Made by a program: the position numbers and the translations under genes. A DNA stretch of 7,100 nt from assembly GCA_947383065.1 (NCBI GenBank), contig CANDCB010000044.1, positions 1 through 7,100 of the forward strand, in the 5' to 3' direction. This DNA comes from an uncultured Bacillota bacterium (GTDB lineage Bacteria > Bacillota_I > Bacilli_A > RF39 > UBA660). Below the pieces are notes generated by a model. The model did no database searches. It saw nothing but the letters and a program-made list of their open reading frames with translations, and was not told where the DNA came from. Shown here piece after piece: positions 1 to 6,772 of this stretch (positions within the stretch are counted from its first letter, which is position 1; every line of letters begins with the position of its first letter).

Positions 1-60
1 CCAGTTACCCGACCTACACCCTTAGCAGGGGCGCCTCTTCAGCCTCTTGAGTACTGCTCC
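1..60 (-). tRNA. tRNA-Ser(GCT), 3' part cut off by window edge
   Basis: Read on the minus strand from position 60, the sequence folds as the 5' two thirds of a class II tRNA. It has a 7-nt acceptor strand GGAGCAG (60-54), TA, D-stem CTC/GAG around an AAGAGGCTGAA loop, and an anticodon stem CGCCC/GGGTG closing the loop CTGCTAA. The anticodon is GCT (positions 26-24), which reads the serine codons AGC and AGU. The following TAGGTCGGGTAACTGG begins the long variable arm typical of serine tRNAs. The T-arm and the 3' acceptor strand lie outside the window. A dedicated promoter lies just upstream. Identification is by structure and recalled similarity to bacterial tRNA-Ser(GCU). Confidence 0.93.
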
Positions 61-68
61 ATAACCAA

Positions 69-103
69 GGTAACAAATAAATTATACCTAAATTTTTGTT
101 ACC
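69..103. repeat. 9-bp inverted repeat flanking the tRNA promoter -10
   Basis: GGTAACAAA (69-77) and TTTGTTACC (95-103) are perfect inverted copies separated by 17 nt that contain the TATAAT box. The dyad covers roughly -29 to +6 of the predicted tRNA-Ser transcript, beginning directly after the -35 box. It could be an operator, a hairpin in transcripts entering from the gene upstream, or chance. A 9-bp dyad with a free spacer is expected a few times in a window this AT-rich. Confidence 0.4.
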
Positions 104-109
104 CGTCAA
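81..109 (-). promoter_or_regulatory. sigma-A promoter of tRNA-Ser
   Basis: The minus strand shows a -35 TTGACG (109-104), a 17-nt spacer and a perfect -10 TATAAT (86-81). Initiation would fall near position 74, about 14 nt before the mature tRNA 5' end. This is a near-consensus housekeeping promoter, so the tRNA does not depend on read-through from the small gene upstream. Confidence 0.85.
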
Positions 110-132
110 TATATTTTTTAGTGAAGTCTAAA

Positions 133-426
133 TCAATTTTTTCGGTCATTTGCCTTTATATACTTATTATATTCTGATATTCTAATTATATATTGGGTGA
201 TTAAAAATAAAGGGCCACAAATAATTGTCATTATTGCAAAACACCAGTACCACCAAGCCAAATCAAAGATTAAAATTGCTCCTACTATTATAAAAAAGCA
301 AATAATTAAAAAAATTCCTTCTATTACTAAACGATTTAAAATAACTATTAAATTCTGGCCTTTTTTTGTTTTTTCATACTTATTTCTTATTAGTTTTTTT
401 TCTTCCTTATTTAATTCTTTGTACAC
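133..426 (-). CDS. small two-TM membrane protein, function unknown
   Basis: A 97-residue protein that I do not recognise. The N-terminus (about 1-30) is highly charged and lysine-rich, and so probably cytoplasmic. Two hydrophobic segments follow, about 32-52 and 55-82, the second starting in an AWWYWC cluster. The short C-terminal tail is basic. The start is GTG at 426-424, supported by AAGGA (440-436) with a 9-nt spacing; an in-frame TAA just upstream rules out a longer start. It ends with TGA, with a TAA six codons further on. It lies 73 nt downstream of the hydrolase gene on the same strand with no terminator visible between them, so co-transcription is plausible. The start and Shine-Dalgarno make it a credible gene; its role is not deducible here. 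Confidence 0.75.
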   Translation of the reverse strand: MYKELNKEEKKLIRNKYEKTKKGQNLIVILNRLVIEGIFLIICFFIIVGAILIFDLAWWYWCFAIMTIICGPLFLITQYIIRISEYNKYIKANDRKN

Positions 427-499
427 AAAATCACATCCTTATATTTTATAATTCTAACATAAAACAAAAGTATATTAAAATTATTAGGTAATTTTATTT

Positions 500-1354
500 T
501 TAAGATAAAAATATTTTTTTATACAATTTTTTAGTATATGAAAGATTTAAATCCAAATGGCAAGTAGGTACTTCATCTTCCATGACTTGAAATCCTCTAT
601 TACATATAGCATCTTTATCAAAACAAACAATTCCATCATTAGGCATTTGATTTAAAAAGTAAATTAATTCAGATAAGTCTTTAGCTAAGCCTTTTACTCC
701 TTCTACTTTATAAATGCTAGATCCAACAATCAATATTTTATTTAAAGCACAATTTCTTTCAAGACCTTTATAACCGCTGGCGTTTTCTACTTGAAAGCCA
801 AAATCGCTATCTACTATTAATTTTAAAAATCTTAAAAATAATTGTTGCCTTCTATTAATTGTTGAGGCCTTATTTTTTAGTAAATTTTCTAAGAGTTTTA
901 TATCTGAAAAGGGCGATGACAATATAGGAGGATGGATTGCTAAAACTCGATCTACTCTATCAGATAATGATGCTCGCATTCCTAAAATTCCTCCAACACT
1001 CTCGCCCATTATATCAACATCGTATAAGTCTATACTTCCTAAAGAAAGTAATAATGATTCAGCAAAAGTTCTGGTATTATAAATGCCCTTATCTACTTTA
1101 GAAATAGGATAATCATAAACCCATATATATGGAGTATGAATACTTTTTTCATATTCGTAATACCATGAATATTGATAGCAAGAACTTTTAGTAATGTTAG
1201 TTGCTGTTTCAATGGCTTGAAGGCGATGCTCCATTTGTCCATTTATAAAAACGATTGGTTTTTTAAATTCTTCTCCTTTTTCACATACTGAATATAATCT
1301 TCCTATTCCATCACTAAAAATTAAGCGTAAGTTTTTGCTTAAAAGCTTATTCAT
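500..1354 (-). CDS. alpha/beta-hydrolase fold protein (lipase/esterase-like)
   Basis: A 284-residue putative serine hydrolase. The nucleophile elbow is G117-E-S119-V-G121, preceded by hydrophobic strand residues (VDIM) and followed by a helix. This is the GxSxG signature of alpha/beta-hydrolases. A likely triad is completed by D240 in an N-D-G-I-V motif and H266 in C-H-L-D-L; the spacing between acid and His is normal for the fold. An early PIVFING segment (33-39) fits a first core strand with the oxyanion region, and AIHPP (139-143) follows the elbow strand. There is no signal peptide, so it is probably cytoplasmic. The start ATG (1354-1352) has AGAGGTG four bases upstream. It begins 73 nt after the kinase stop codon and may be part of that transcript. 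The substrate is unknown: detoxifying esterase, lipase and peptidase activities all remain possible. Confidence 0.8.
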   Translation of the reverse strand: MNKLLSKNLRLIFSDGIGRLYSVCEKGEEFKKPIVFINGQMEHRLQAIETATNITKSSCYQYSWYYEYEKSIHTPYIWVYDYPISKVDKGIYNTRTFAESLLLSLGSIDLYDVDIMGESVGGILGMRASLSDRVDRVLAIHPPILSSPFSDIKLLENLLKNKASTINRRQQLFLRFLKLIVDSDFGFQVENASGYKGLERNCALNKILIVGSSIYKVEGVKGLAKDLSELIYFLNQMPNDGIVCFDKDAICNRGFQVMEDEVPTCHLDLNLSYTKKLYKKIFLS

Positions 1355-1427
1355 AACCCACCTCTTGCTTTTTATATTACCACTTATATTTTATATAGTC
1401 TATTAGCTTTTAACTTTTATATTAAAG

Positions 1428-2636
1428 TTATTTAAGGTATTTTATAGTAAAAGTTGTTCCCTCACCTAATTTTGAATTAACAGTAATATAACCATTATCT
1501 TTTTCAATAATAGATTTGGCTAAAGAAAGACCTATTCCAACACTATCACTACTTGAATTTTTACCTTTACAAAAACGTTTGAAAATATGTTTAACATCTT
1601 CTTTATCCATGCCTTTTCCGTAGTCTTTGATTTCAACTTTAGAAAATAAATCGTTGGAAGTGTATGATATATCTATTTGGGCATTATCTTCAGAATATTC
1701 AATACAATTTTTAATTATATTATTTAGGGCTTCTACTTGCCATTTAAAGTCACAAAATATTTTATCCTTTTTGTTTCCTTTTATAGAAATATTAATATTT
1801 TTTAAATCTATTAGAGGTGATAAATTATCTTCTACTTCTTTTAAGATATCTTCAATCTTATAAAATTTATCATTAAAAGTAATAGTATTGGCATCAAATT
1901 TAGAAAGTTTTAATAAAGTATGGACTAAAAAATTTATATTTGCTATTTTATGTTTTATATTAATTAGTAATTCTTTTTTTCTTTTTTCATCAACTTTATT
2001 ATCTTGGATGGTATCAATCATTAAGGTTATAGATGTTAATGGAGTCTTTAATTGGTGAGATATGTCAGATAAAGAATTTTTTAATGTATTTTTATCATTC
2101 AATAAAAGATTGGCTTGCTCATTTAAAGTAACAGCTGTTTTATAGATTTCATTTTTTAGTAATGATAAATCTTCTTCACTATTTGATAAAATATCTAATT
2201 CATAATTTTGATTATTTATTTCTTTGATATAATTAGTTATTTTTTTTATTTTTTGATTTTCTTTATAATTGAAAAAAGATATTATAGAAATTATAATTAA
2301 AACATAGAAGATTAATAAAATGATGTTTATTTTTAAAGTTTTCTTTATAAGGTTTTGATTAGTTATAGATATCGAATCTTTGGTTAAATCAATACCATAT
2401 TTTTTTAAAGTGGTGTCAGGCTTTAGGTTATCTTCATTTAAAATTGAGATTATTTGATTGTCGTCTAATTCAGGATATTTTATTTTAATTGCTGAAACTA
2501 TTTTGGAAATGACAATATTGTTATTATATTCGTATTTTTTTAAACTATTGTAGTTGATTATTAGTAAAATAGCTAAAAAAACAATTGTAATAATCAGGAA
2601 AAAAATTATAGTTTTTTGATAATCTTTATTTTTCAT
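1428..2636 (-). CDS. two-component sensor histidine kinase
   Basis: A 402-residue membrane kinase that would autophosphorylate and pass the phosphate to the regulator encoded just before it. TM1 is about 9-29, an outside sensor loop about 30-101, TM2 about 102-122, and a HAMP-like linker to about 180. The DHp helix follows with the H-box SDISHQLKTPL (phospho-acceptor H194). The ATPase domain has the N-box L304-x-N306-x-x-x-N310, the G1 box DYGKGM (338-343), the F-box FKRF (352-355) and the G2 box GIGLSLAKSI (367-376). All catalytic boxes look intact. The roughly 70-residue extracytoplasmic loop is longer than the short loops of BceS-type intramembrane-sensing kinases. Its ATG (2636-2634) overlaps the regulator's 3' end by 11 bp, with only a modest AGGA upstream, so translation is probably coupled. 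The ligand cannot be inferred from sequence. Confidence 0.95.
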   Translation of the reverse strand: MKNKDYQKTIIFFLIITIVFLAILLIINYNSLKKYEYNNNIVISKIVSAIKIKYPELDDNQIISILNEDNLKPDTTLKKYGIDLTKDSISITNQNLIKKTLKINIILLIFYVLIIISIISFFNYKENQKIKKITNYIKEINNQNYELDILSNSEEDLSLLKNEIYKTAVTLNEQANLLLNDKNTLKNSLSDISHQLKTPLTSITLMIDTIQDNKVDEKRKKELLINIKHKIANINFLVHTLLKLSKFDANTITFNDKFYKIEDILKEVEDNLSPLIDLKNINISIKGNKKDKIFCDFKWQVEALNNIIKNCIEYSEDNAQIDISYTSNDLFSKVEIKDYGKGMDKEDVKHIFKRFCKGKNSSSDSVGIGLSLAKSIIEKDNGYITVNSKLGEGTTFTIKYLK

Positions 2637-3285
2637 CAGAATCTATCCTATATCCTATGCCTTTTAATGTAATAATAATATCAGTATTTAATTTTTCTCT
2701 AATTCTTTTCATATAAACCGTTATTGTGTTATCATTTACATCATTACCTGTCCATTCCCAAATATGCTCTATTATTGATTCTCTTGTAACAACTTTATCT
2801 TTATGATTAATAAGAAGAAATAATATTTTCATTTCTAAACTAGTAAGATTTATTTTTTCTTTATTTTTTAAAACTATCATTTTATCTGTGTCAATTATAA
2901 TATCTTTAATTTTAATAATGTTATCTTTTTTATAACGATTAATTATTTTATTTATTCTAACTAAAAGTTCACGAGACGAAAAAGGCTTAGTAATATAATC
3001 CTCGGCTCCTAGTTCTAAACCTTTAACAATATTTTCTTCTTCATCTTTAGCCGTTAAAAATATTGTAGGCTTATTATCATCTTTTAAATATTCTTCATAA
3101 TAATCAAAACCATTTCCATCTGGTAGCTGGATATCTAAAACATATAAATCGTATTTATTTTCTAAATGACAGTTAATCGCTTCTTTTTTATTGTAAGCTA
3201 CTTTGACTTTATAATTTTCATTTTCTAATAAAAGTTTTAAACTATCTGCAATATCTTGGTTATCTTCAACTAATAATATATTCAT
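2626..3285 (-). CDS. OmpR/PhoB-family response regulator
   Basis: A 219-residue DNA-binding response regulator. The receiver domain (about 1-115) has the acidic pair E7/D8, phospho-acceptor D51 in VLDIQLPDGNGF, T78 and the invariant K100 followed by PF. The C-terminal winged-helix domain (about 125-217) has the recognition-helix region TITVYMKRIREKL and the closing wing GIGYRID. Length and residues are normal for the family. The start ATG (3285-3283) follows AAAGAGGTG (3298-3290) at 4 nt spacing. It is the first gene after a promoter at 3309-3317 and overlaps the kinase gene, so the two form a standard pair. OmpR-type regulators usually bind direct repeats about 11 bp apart, and such a repeat lies before the ABC ATPase gene (6773-6790). 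It is therefore the likely activator of the transporter operon; this is inferred. Confidence 0.95.
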   Translation of the reverse strand: MNILLVEDNQDIADSLKLLLENENYKVKVAYNKKEAINCHLENKYDLYVLDIQLPDGNGFDYYEEYLKDDNKPTIFLTAKDEEENIVKGLELGAEDYITKPFSSRELLVRINKIINRYKKDNIIKIKDIIIDTDKMIVLKNKEKINLTSLEMKILFLLINHKDKVVTRESIIEHIWEWTGNDVNDNTITVYMKRIREKLNTDIIITLKGIGYRIDSDEK

Positions 3286-3308
3286 ATTTCACCTCTTTAT
3301 TTGATATT

Positions 3309-3317
3309 ATTATAGCA
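3309..3317 (-). promoter_or_regulatory. extended -10 promoter of the regulator/kinase operon
   Basis: The minus strand reads TG-C-TATAAT (3317-3309), a perfect extended -10. No good -35 hexamer lies 16-18 nt upstream, where the permease terminator hairpin sits; extended -10 promoters tolerate this. The start of transcription would be near 3302, giving a short leader of about 17 nt that holds the Shine-Dalgarno AAAGAGGTG. The two-component genes can therefore be transcribed independently of the transporter. Confidence 0.7.
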
Positions 3318-3318
3318 C

Positions 3319-3342
3319 AAAAGAAGGATTGAACCTTCTTTT
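3319..3342 (-). terminator. intrinsic terminator of the ABC transporter operon
   Basis: AAAAGAAGG (3342-3334) pairs perfectly with CCTTCTTTT (3327-3319) around a 6-nt loop TTCAAT. The GAAGG/CCTTC core followed by TTTT is a typical intrinsic terminator. The hairpin begins inside the permease TAA stop codon (3343-3341) and ends two bases before the TG of the next promoter. By symmetry it could also work on the plus strand. Some read-through into the regulator gene is possible. Confidence 0.75.
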
Positions 3343-4651
3343 AGATATTTTCATTACGAATTGTTTCGATGGTATTTTGTTTACTTATCTTTTTTATAGA
3401 GAATTTCATAATACAAGTTATTAAAATAAAGACAGCTACGATAGATATTACTATTGCTAAAAGCGGTAATTCGTATTTTAAAGGGTTATTTTGATCACCA
3501 GTTAAGACTTTATATATTAAAAATGATAACAAGCAACCTATTGGTATACCAATTAGTAATGACTTTGTTCCATAAAAGAAACTTTCTAAGCTAATCATTT
3601 TATTAAATTCTTTACGAGTCATACCAACACTTTTAAGTGTTGCAAATTCTCTACTTCGTAGTTCCATATTAGTAGTAATTGTATTAAATATATTAGTTAT
3701 GCCAATTAAAGCAATAACAATAATAAAGCCATATAAGAAGATAGCTATCAAAGTATAGAAAGATCTCATCATTTTAACTGATTCTTCTATATTTATTAAA
3801 CTATAATCGTCTTCGTTTAAATGTTCTTCTATTTCATCTTGTAACTTAGAAGCGTTGTTAGAATCTATGTAAATTGTTTCATAGGATTCTAGATAATCCT
3901 CGCTAAATAGTGAAGCAAAAAATTCATCACTAACAAATAATAAACTTTCATTGTTATCATTACTGACTCCAAAAGGTAGTTTTTCAGTTATTTTAGCAAT
4001 AGGAATTTCAATATTAATGTTTTTCTCAATTAGTTTATTATCTTTATCTGTGGTAGTAAATCTATAAGACCATTTTAATATATCGCCTTCTTCATATTTA
4101 AATTGAGGAATTTTTTTAAGTTCCATTCGACCTTTTTTATTTGGAACATATATTTCAGCAGCATTAATTAAAATACCTTTATCTTTAATATCCTCATATT
4201 TAAGACCTAAGTTCTTTATATATTTTTTATAAGCATAATCTCCAAGGCGATAAACATTTATGTTTGTATAACTATAAGATAAAACTTTTTCATTAAATTC
4301 ATTAGTTACTTCATGAGGTTTATCTATATCTTTATAGTAATCTAGATATTCATCGCTAAATGGAAGATCTTTGTTTTCCTTTTCAATATATTTGCTAGCA
4401 ACTATTGAATAGTCTTCAACGTTATCAAAATTAACAACTTCACGAGCTTTTTTATGAATATTTGTATTTTTATCAGGACGATAACTTAAACTGATATTAT
4501 AATCGCTGGTTTTAAATTCTCTTTTTACTTCATTAAATGCTAAATTGATAAATGATGCTAGAGCAATAAAAACAGAAGAACAAACAATAATAGATAAAAT
4601 TGTAGCACGGTACTTTTTCTTATTACGTTTTAAATTTTTATAAGATATATC
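3341..4651 (-). pseudogene. ABC permease, C-terminal half, with no visible start of its own
   Basis: These 436 in-frame codons follow the TGA directly: D-I-S-Y-KNLKRN, TM5, a second extracellular domain, then TM6-TM8 with FtsX motifs and TAA. The first ATG is at 4126-4124, 175 codons in; I found no in-frame ATG, GTG or TTG before it. Starting there would drop TM5 and much of the extracellular domain, although a weak AAGG precedes it. The reading frame and residue use look normal, with no further stop or frameshift, so the TGA is either recent, an artefact, or bypassed. Confidence 0.75.
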
Positions 4652-6052
4652 TCATCCTATACCAAATATCTTCTTAATATATTTAGGAGATTTAATTTTC
4701 TTTAAATCTATTTTTATATCTTCGCTATTTCGAATAGCTGTTATTGGAGTTATCTTAGAAGCGCGGCGAGCACTACCCCATGCTGATAAATAAAGTGTAA
4801 CTAAGCCTAGAACTATAGCAAATATTATTGAAAGAAATGAAAACTTCCAGATAAGTTCCATGCCTAGCATTTCACTAATTAATAAGTTACTTACAAGTAT
4901 TAATATAAACGAAGCTAGTAAGCCACATATAATTCCTAATGGGATACCAATTAGTCCTAACATTAGAGCTTCTGTGTAAACATTTTTCTTTATTTGTTTA
5001 CTTGTTGCACCAACAGTACTTAACATTCCATATTGTTTAGTTTTTTCAGTTATTGAAATATTAAAACTATTTTTGATACAGAAAACTGAGGTAAATATAA
5101 TAATTGCAACTACTATTAAAACAATTATTCCTAAAGCTTGAGATGAGCTATCTTTTATAAGGCCTGTTTCCAATTGAATTAGGTAACTATTTATATTATA
5201 CACATATTTGGGTTCACCTAATTTTTCTAATTGCTTTTTGTATTCTAATTCATCCCATTCTTTTTCAAAGTCATAATGGATATAATAAAAGGCATCTTCA
5301 TCAACACCTAGGATATTAGCAGTTAGTTTATAATCTTCTTTTAGAGCTTTTTTTGTATATCTAGTATAAATATCGACCTCGCCTTTTATATCTTCTTCAT
5401 CAAGTAATGTAGCAAAAGTATAACCTGGAGCGCTATAACTTTCGATAGTACTAGCTGGGCGTTCCATGATTCCTACAATTTTATATGTTTTTCTTTCGGC
5501 ATTTATTATTTCTTCTGGTGTTTCTTTAGTAAAAGAATTATCTTGTGCAAGAATTGATTTATCTTCCTTAACTACTCTATCTCCTACCTCTAATTCTAAG
5601 GTGTCACCAATTTTATAAAATACACGACCATTAGTTTTTAGATGAGTCGGAATAATTATTTCTTGAGAATTTTCTGGTAGACGACCTTCAATGAGATTAA
5701 TAGAATTTTCTAAAGCCACTTTATCAAAGCCTTCAATATAAATATATGGCTTATAAAAATTTTTACTTTCTAAAAGATTGGCATATCCAAGGCCTTTAAT
5801 AATATAAATACTCTCGAAGTTTCTATTTTCTTTAAAATATTTTATATCATCTTCTAAAACATTTTTGAAAGCATAATGATAGTTGCCTTTTTTACTTGTT
5901 TCATAGTTGATTAAAGAAGCCTTGGCACTAAAAAACATAGCAGTTACAGCTGTTATCAAAGCTACGGATAAAATAATTCCAACAATTGTTACAATTGTTC
6001 TTTTTTTATTTAACTTTAAATTTTTTAAAGTTAATCTGTTAAGTAAGTTCAT
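4652..6052 (-). CDS. ABC permease, N-terminal half (MacB-like domain plus FtsX domain)
   Basis: This is the translatable 466-residue product up to the TGA. It holds TM1 (about 20-42), an extracellular domain (about 43-305), and TM2-TM4 with the FtsX core, ending in a basic linker (KKIKSPKYIKKIFGIG). The start is set at 6052, not at an in-frame ATG nine codons earlier. The AAGGAGG at 6065-6059 sits 6 nt before 6052, while the upstream ATG would translate through that site and overlap the ATPase gene. The start lies one base after the ATPase TAA, so translation is tightly coupled. Four-TM FtsX permeases such as LolC/MacB do function as dimers. A homodimer of this half is therefore conceivable, but it would be a departure for this family. 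Confidence 0.85.
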   Translation of the reverse strand: MNLLNRLTLKNLKLNKKRTIVTIVGIILSVALITAVTAMFFSAKASLINYETSKKGNYHYAFKNVLEDDIKYFKENRNFESIYIIKGLGYANLLESKNFYKPYIYIEGFDKVALENSINLIEGRLPENSQEIIIPTHLKTNGRVFYKIGDTLELEVGDRVVKEDKSILAQDNSFTKETPEEIINAERKTYKIVGIMERPASTIESYSAPGYTFATLLDEEDIKGEVDIYTRYTKKALKEDYKLTANILGVDEDAFYYIHYDFEKEWDELEYKKQLEKLGEPKYVYNINSYLIQLETGLIKDSSSQALGIIVLIVVAIIIFTSVFCIKNSFNISITEKTKQYGMLSTVGATSKQIKKNVYTEALMLGLIGIPLGIICGLLASFILILVSNLLISEMLGMELIWKFSFLSIIFAIVLGLVTLYLSAWGSARRASKITPITAIRNSEDIKIDLKKIKSPKYIKKIFGIG

Positions 6053-6053
6053 A

Positions 6054-6725
6054 TTAGCCCTCCTTAACAATATGCCCATCTTCTATTTTTATAATACGAT
6101 CGGCAATAGAAGCAATCTCTAAATTATGAGTAATCATGATAATAGTTTGTTTGTATTTTTCATTTGATAATTTTAAGAGCTCAACTATTTCTTCACTAGC
6201 TTTTGAATCTAGGTTACCAGTTGGTTCATCTGCTAAAATTAAAGCGGGATGAGTAATCATAGCTCGACCAATTGATGTTCTTTGTTGCTGACCACCAGAT
6301 AATTCATTTGGTAAATGCGTTTTTCTTGAATTTAGACCTAAGGTTTTTAATAAATCATTTAAATCTTTTTCGTCTACTTTTCTTCCATCTAATTCAACAG
6401 GTAAAGTAATATTTTCTTCAACATTTAAAATTGGTATTAAATTATAAAATTGATATATAAGGCCAACTTGGCGGCGTCTAAATATAGCTAATGTATCATC
6501 ATTCATATTATAAATATCTTTACCATCAATATAAACTTTTCCTGATGTAGGTCTATCTACTCCACCAATTAAATGTAAAAGAGTTGATTTACCACTACCT
6601 GAGGCTCCAACAATAGCCACAAATTCACCTTGTTCTACACTAAATGAAACATCATCTAAAGCAACGACTTTAGTAGTTCCTTTTCCATAAATTTTAGTTA
6701 AATTTTCAACACGTAAAATTTCCAT
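6054..6725 (-). CDS. ABC transporter ATP-binding protein, MacB/LolD type
   Basis: A 223-residue ATPase that would power the adjacent FtsX-type permease at the inner face of the membrane. All motifs are present: Walker A GASGSGKST (40-48), Q-loop Q92 in YQFYNLIP, signature LSGGQQQR (142-149), Walker B LILADEP with catalytic E167, D-loop NLDS (171-174) and H-loop H200. The QFYNLIP and DEPTGNLDS wording is typical of the MacB/LolD/FtsE group (lipoprotein, peptide or antibiotic-related mechanotransmission) and not of solute importers. The ATG (6725-6723) has AAAGGA 8 nt upstream. It is the first gene of its operon, one base ahead of the permease. A promoter with an 11-bp direct repeat lies just before it, suggesting control by the nearby two-component system. 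The substrate is unknown; antimicrobial peptide export or removal is a frequent role of such modules. Confidence 0.95.
   Translation of the reverse strand: MEILRVENLTKIYGKGTTKVVALDDVSFSVEQGEFVAIVGASGSGKSTLLHLIGGVDRPTSGKVYIDGKDIYNMNDDTLAIFRRRQVGLIYQFYNLIPILNVEENITLPVELDGRKVDEKDLNDLLKTLGLNSRKTHLPNELSGGQQQRTSIGRAMITHPALILADEPTGNLDSKASEEIVELLKLSNEKYKQTIIMITHNLEIASIADRIIKIEDGHIVKEG
6059..6065 (-). promoter_or_regulatory. strong Shine-Dalgarno that fixes the permease start
   Basis: AAGGAGG (6065-6059) lies inside the last codons of the ATPase gene, 6 nt before ATG 6052. It supports 6052 over the in-frame ATG at 6079 and indicates coupled translation of ATPase and permease. Confidence 0.8.
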
Positions 6726-6755
6726 AAAATTCTTCCTTTCTTTTAATACAACTTC

Positions 6756-6761
6756 ATTATA
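6756..6761 (-). promoter_or_regulatory. -10 box of the ABC operon promoter
   Basis: A perfect TATAAT on the minus strand, predicted to start transcription near 6750, about 25 nt before the ATPase ATG. The hexamers 16-18 nt upstream (TCTTAA, ATCTTA, CATCTT) do not match TTGACA. A weak -35 overlaid by a repeat suggests an activator-dependent promoter. Confidence 0.65.
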
Positions 6762-6772
6762 AATAATTAAAG

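Larger units (their letters stand above)
3341..6052 (-). pseudogene. double-FtsX ABC permease interrupted by one in-frame TGA
   Basis: Read from ATG 6052, this frame encodes a 903-codon ABC permease broken only by TGA at codon 467 (4654-4652). I translated the stretch between the two visible open frames base by base: there is no frameshift and no other stop before TAA 3343-3341. The layout is two repeats of TM helix, large extracellular domain and three-TM FtsX domain. TMs lie at about 20-42, 307-326, 360-390, 404-425, then about 483-505, 766-789, 822-848 and 862-884. Each FtsX unit carries a matching cytoplasmic motif (YGMLSTVGAT at 341-350; FATLKSVGMT at 803-812). Related clostridial permeases are single proteins of similar size, and as I recall them they keep a glycine where the TGA sits (FGI-x-G then acidic, then KNLKRN). 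GGA to TGA is one base change. The first half alone is unlikely to work. A sequencing error or read-through would restore a normal gene. Confidence 0.8.

Noticed and set aside
197..451. Plus-strand open frame opposite the small membrane protein, and similar ones at 1627-1863 and 5907-6122
   Set aside because: Each lies wholly or mostly antisense to a gene with recognisable domains or a good Shine-Dalgarno. Their compositions look like antisense translation of low-complexity AT-rich codons.
1411..1430. Hairpin TAACTTT/AAAGTTA at the kinase stop as a terminator
   Set aside because: The stem is 7 bp with a single G-C pair, and no T-run follows on the minus strand; it is too weak to call.
3339..3353. 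15-base sequence TTTTAGATATTTTCA repeated at 6817-6831
   Set aside because: In DNA this AT-rich, about one such 15-mer coincidence is expected in a 7-kb window. The two sites have no shared context beyond intergenic position.
4652..4654. TGA as a sense codon (Trp in Mollicutes codes, or Gly as in Gracilibacteria)
   Set aside because: All 13 Trp residues use TGG, Gly uses GGN throughout, and only one internal TGA occurs in about 2,200 codons. A recoded genome this AT-rich should show many. The 97-residue gene ends in TGA, but a TAA follows six codons later, so that one case does not decide the matter.
4600..4654. TGA as selenocysteine
   Set aside because: The aligned family residue is glycine as I recall it, not cysteine, and the site is a cytoplasmic linker with no redox role. 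The only hairpin after the TGA is a weak 6-bp AT stem (TCTTAT/ATAAGA) unlike a bacterial SECIS element.
4638..4655. ATGA stop-start overlap as restart for the second permease half
   Set aside because: The ATG is in a different frame from the second half and reads only M-R-Y-I-L before TAA.
6053..6079. Upstream in-frame ATG at 6079 as the permease start
   Set aside because: It would translate through the AAGGAGG site and overlap the ATPase gene by 26 bp, while ATG 6052 has ideal Shine-Dalgarno spacing and the usual N-terminus (MNLLNRLTLKNLK).
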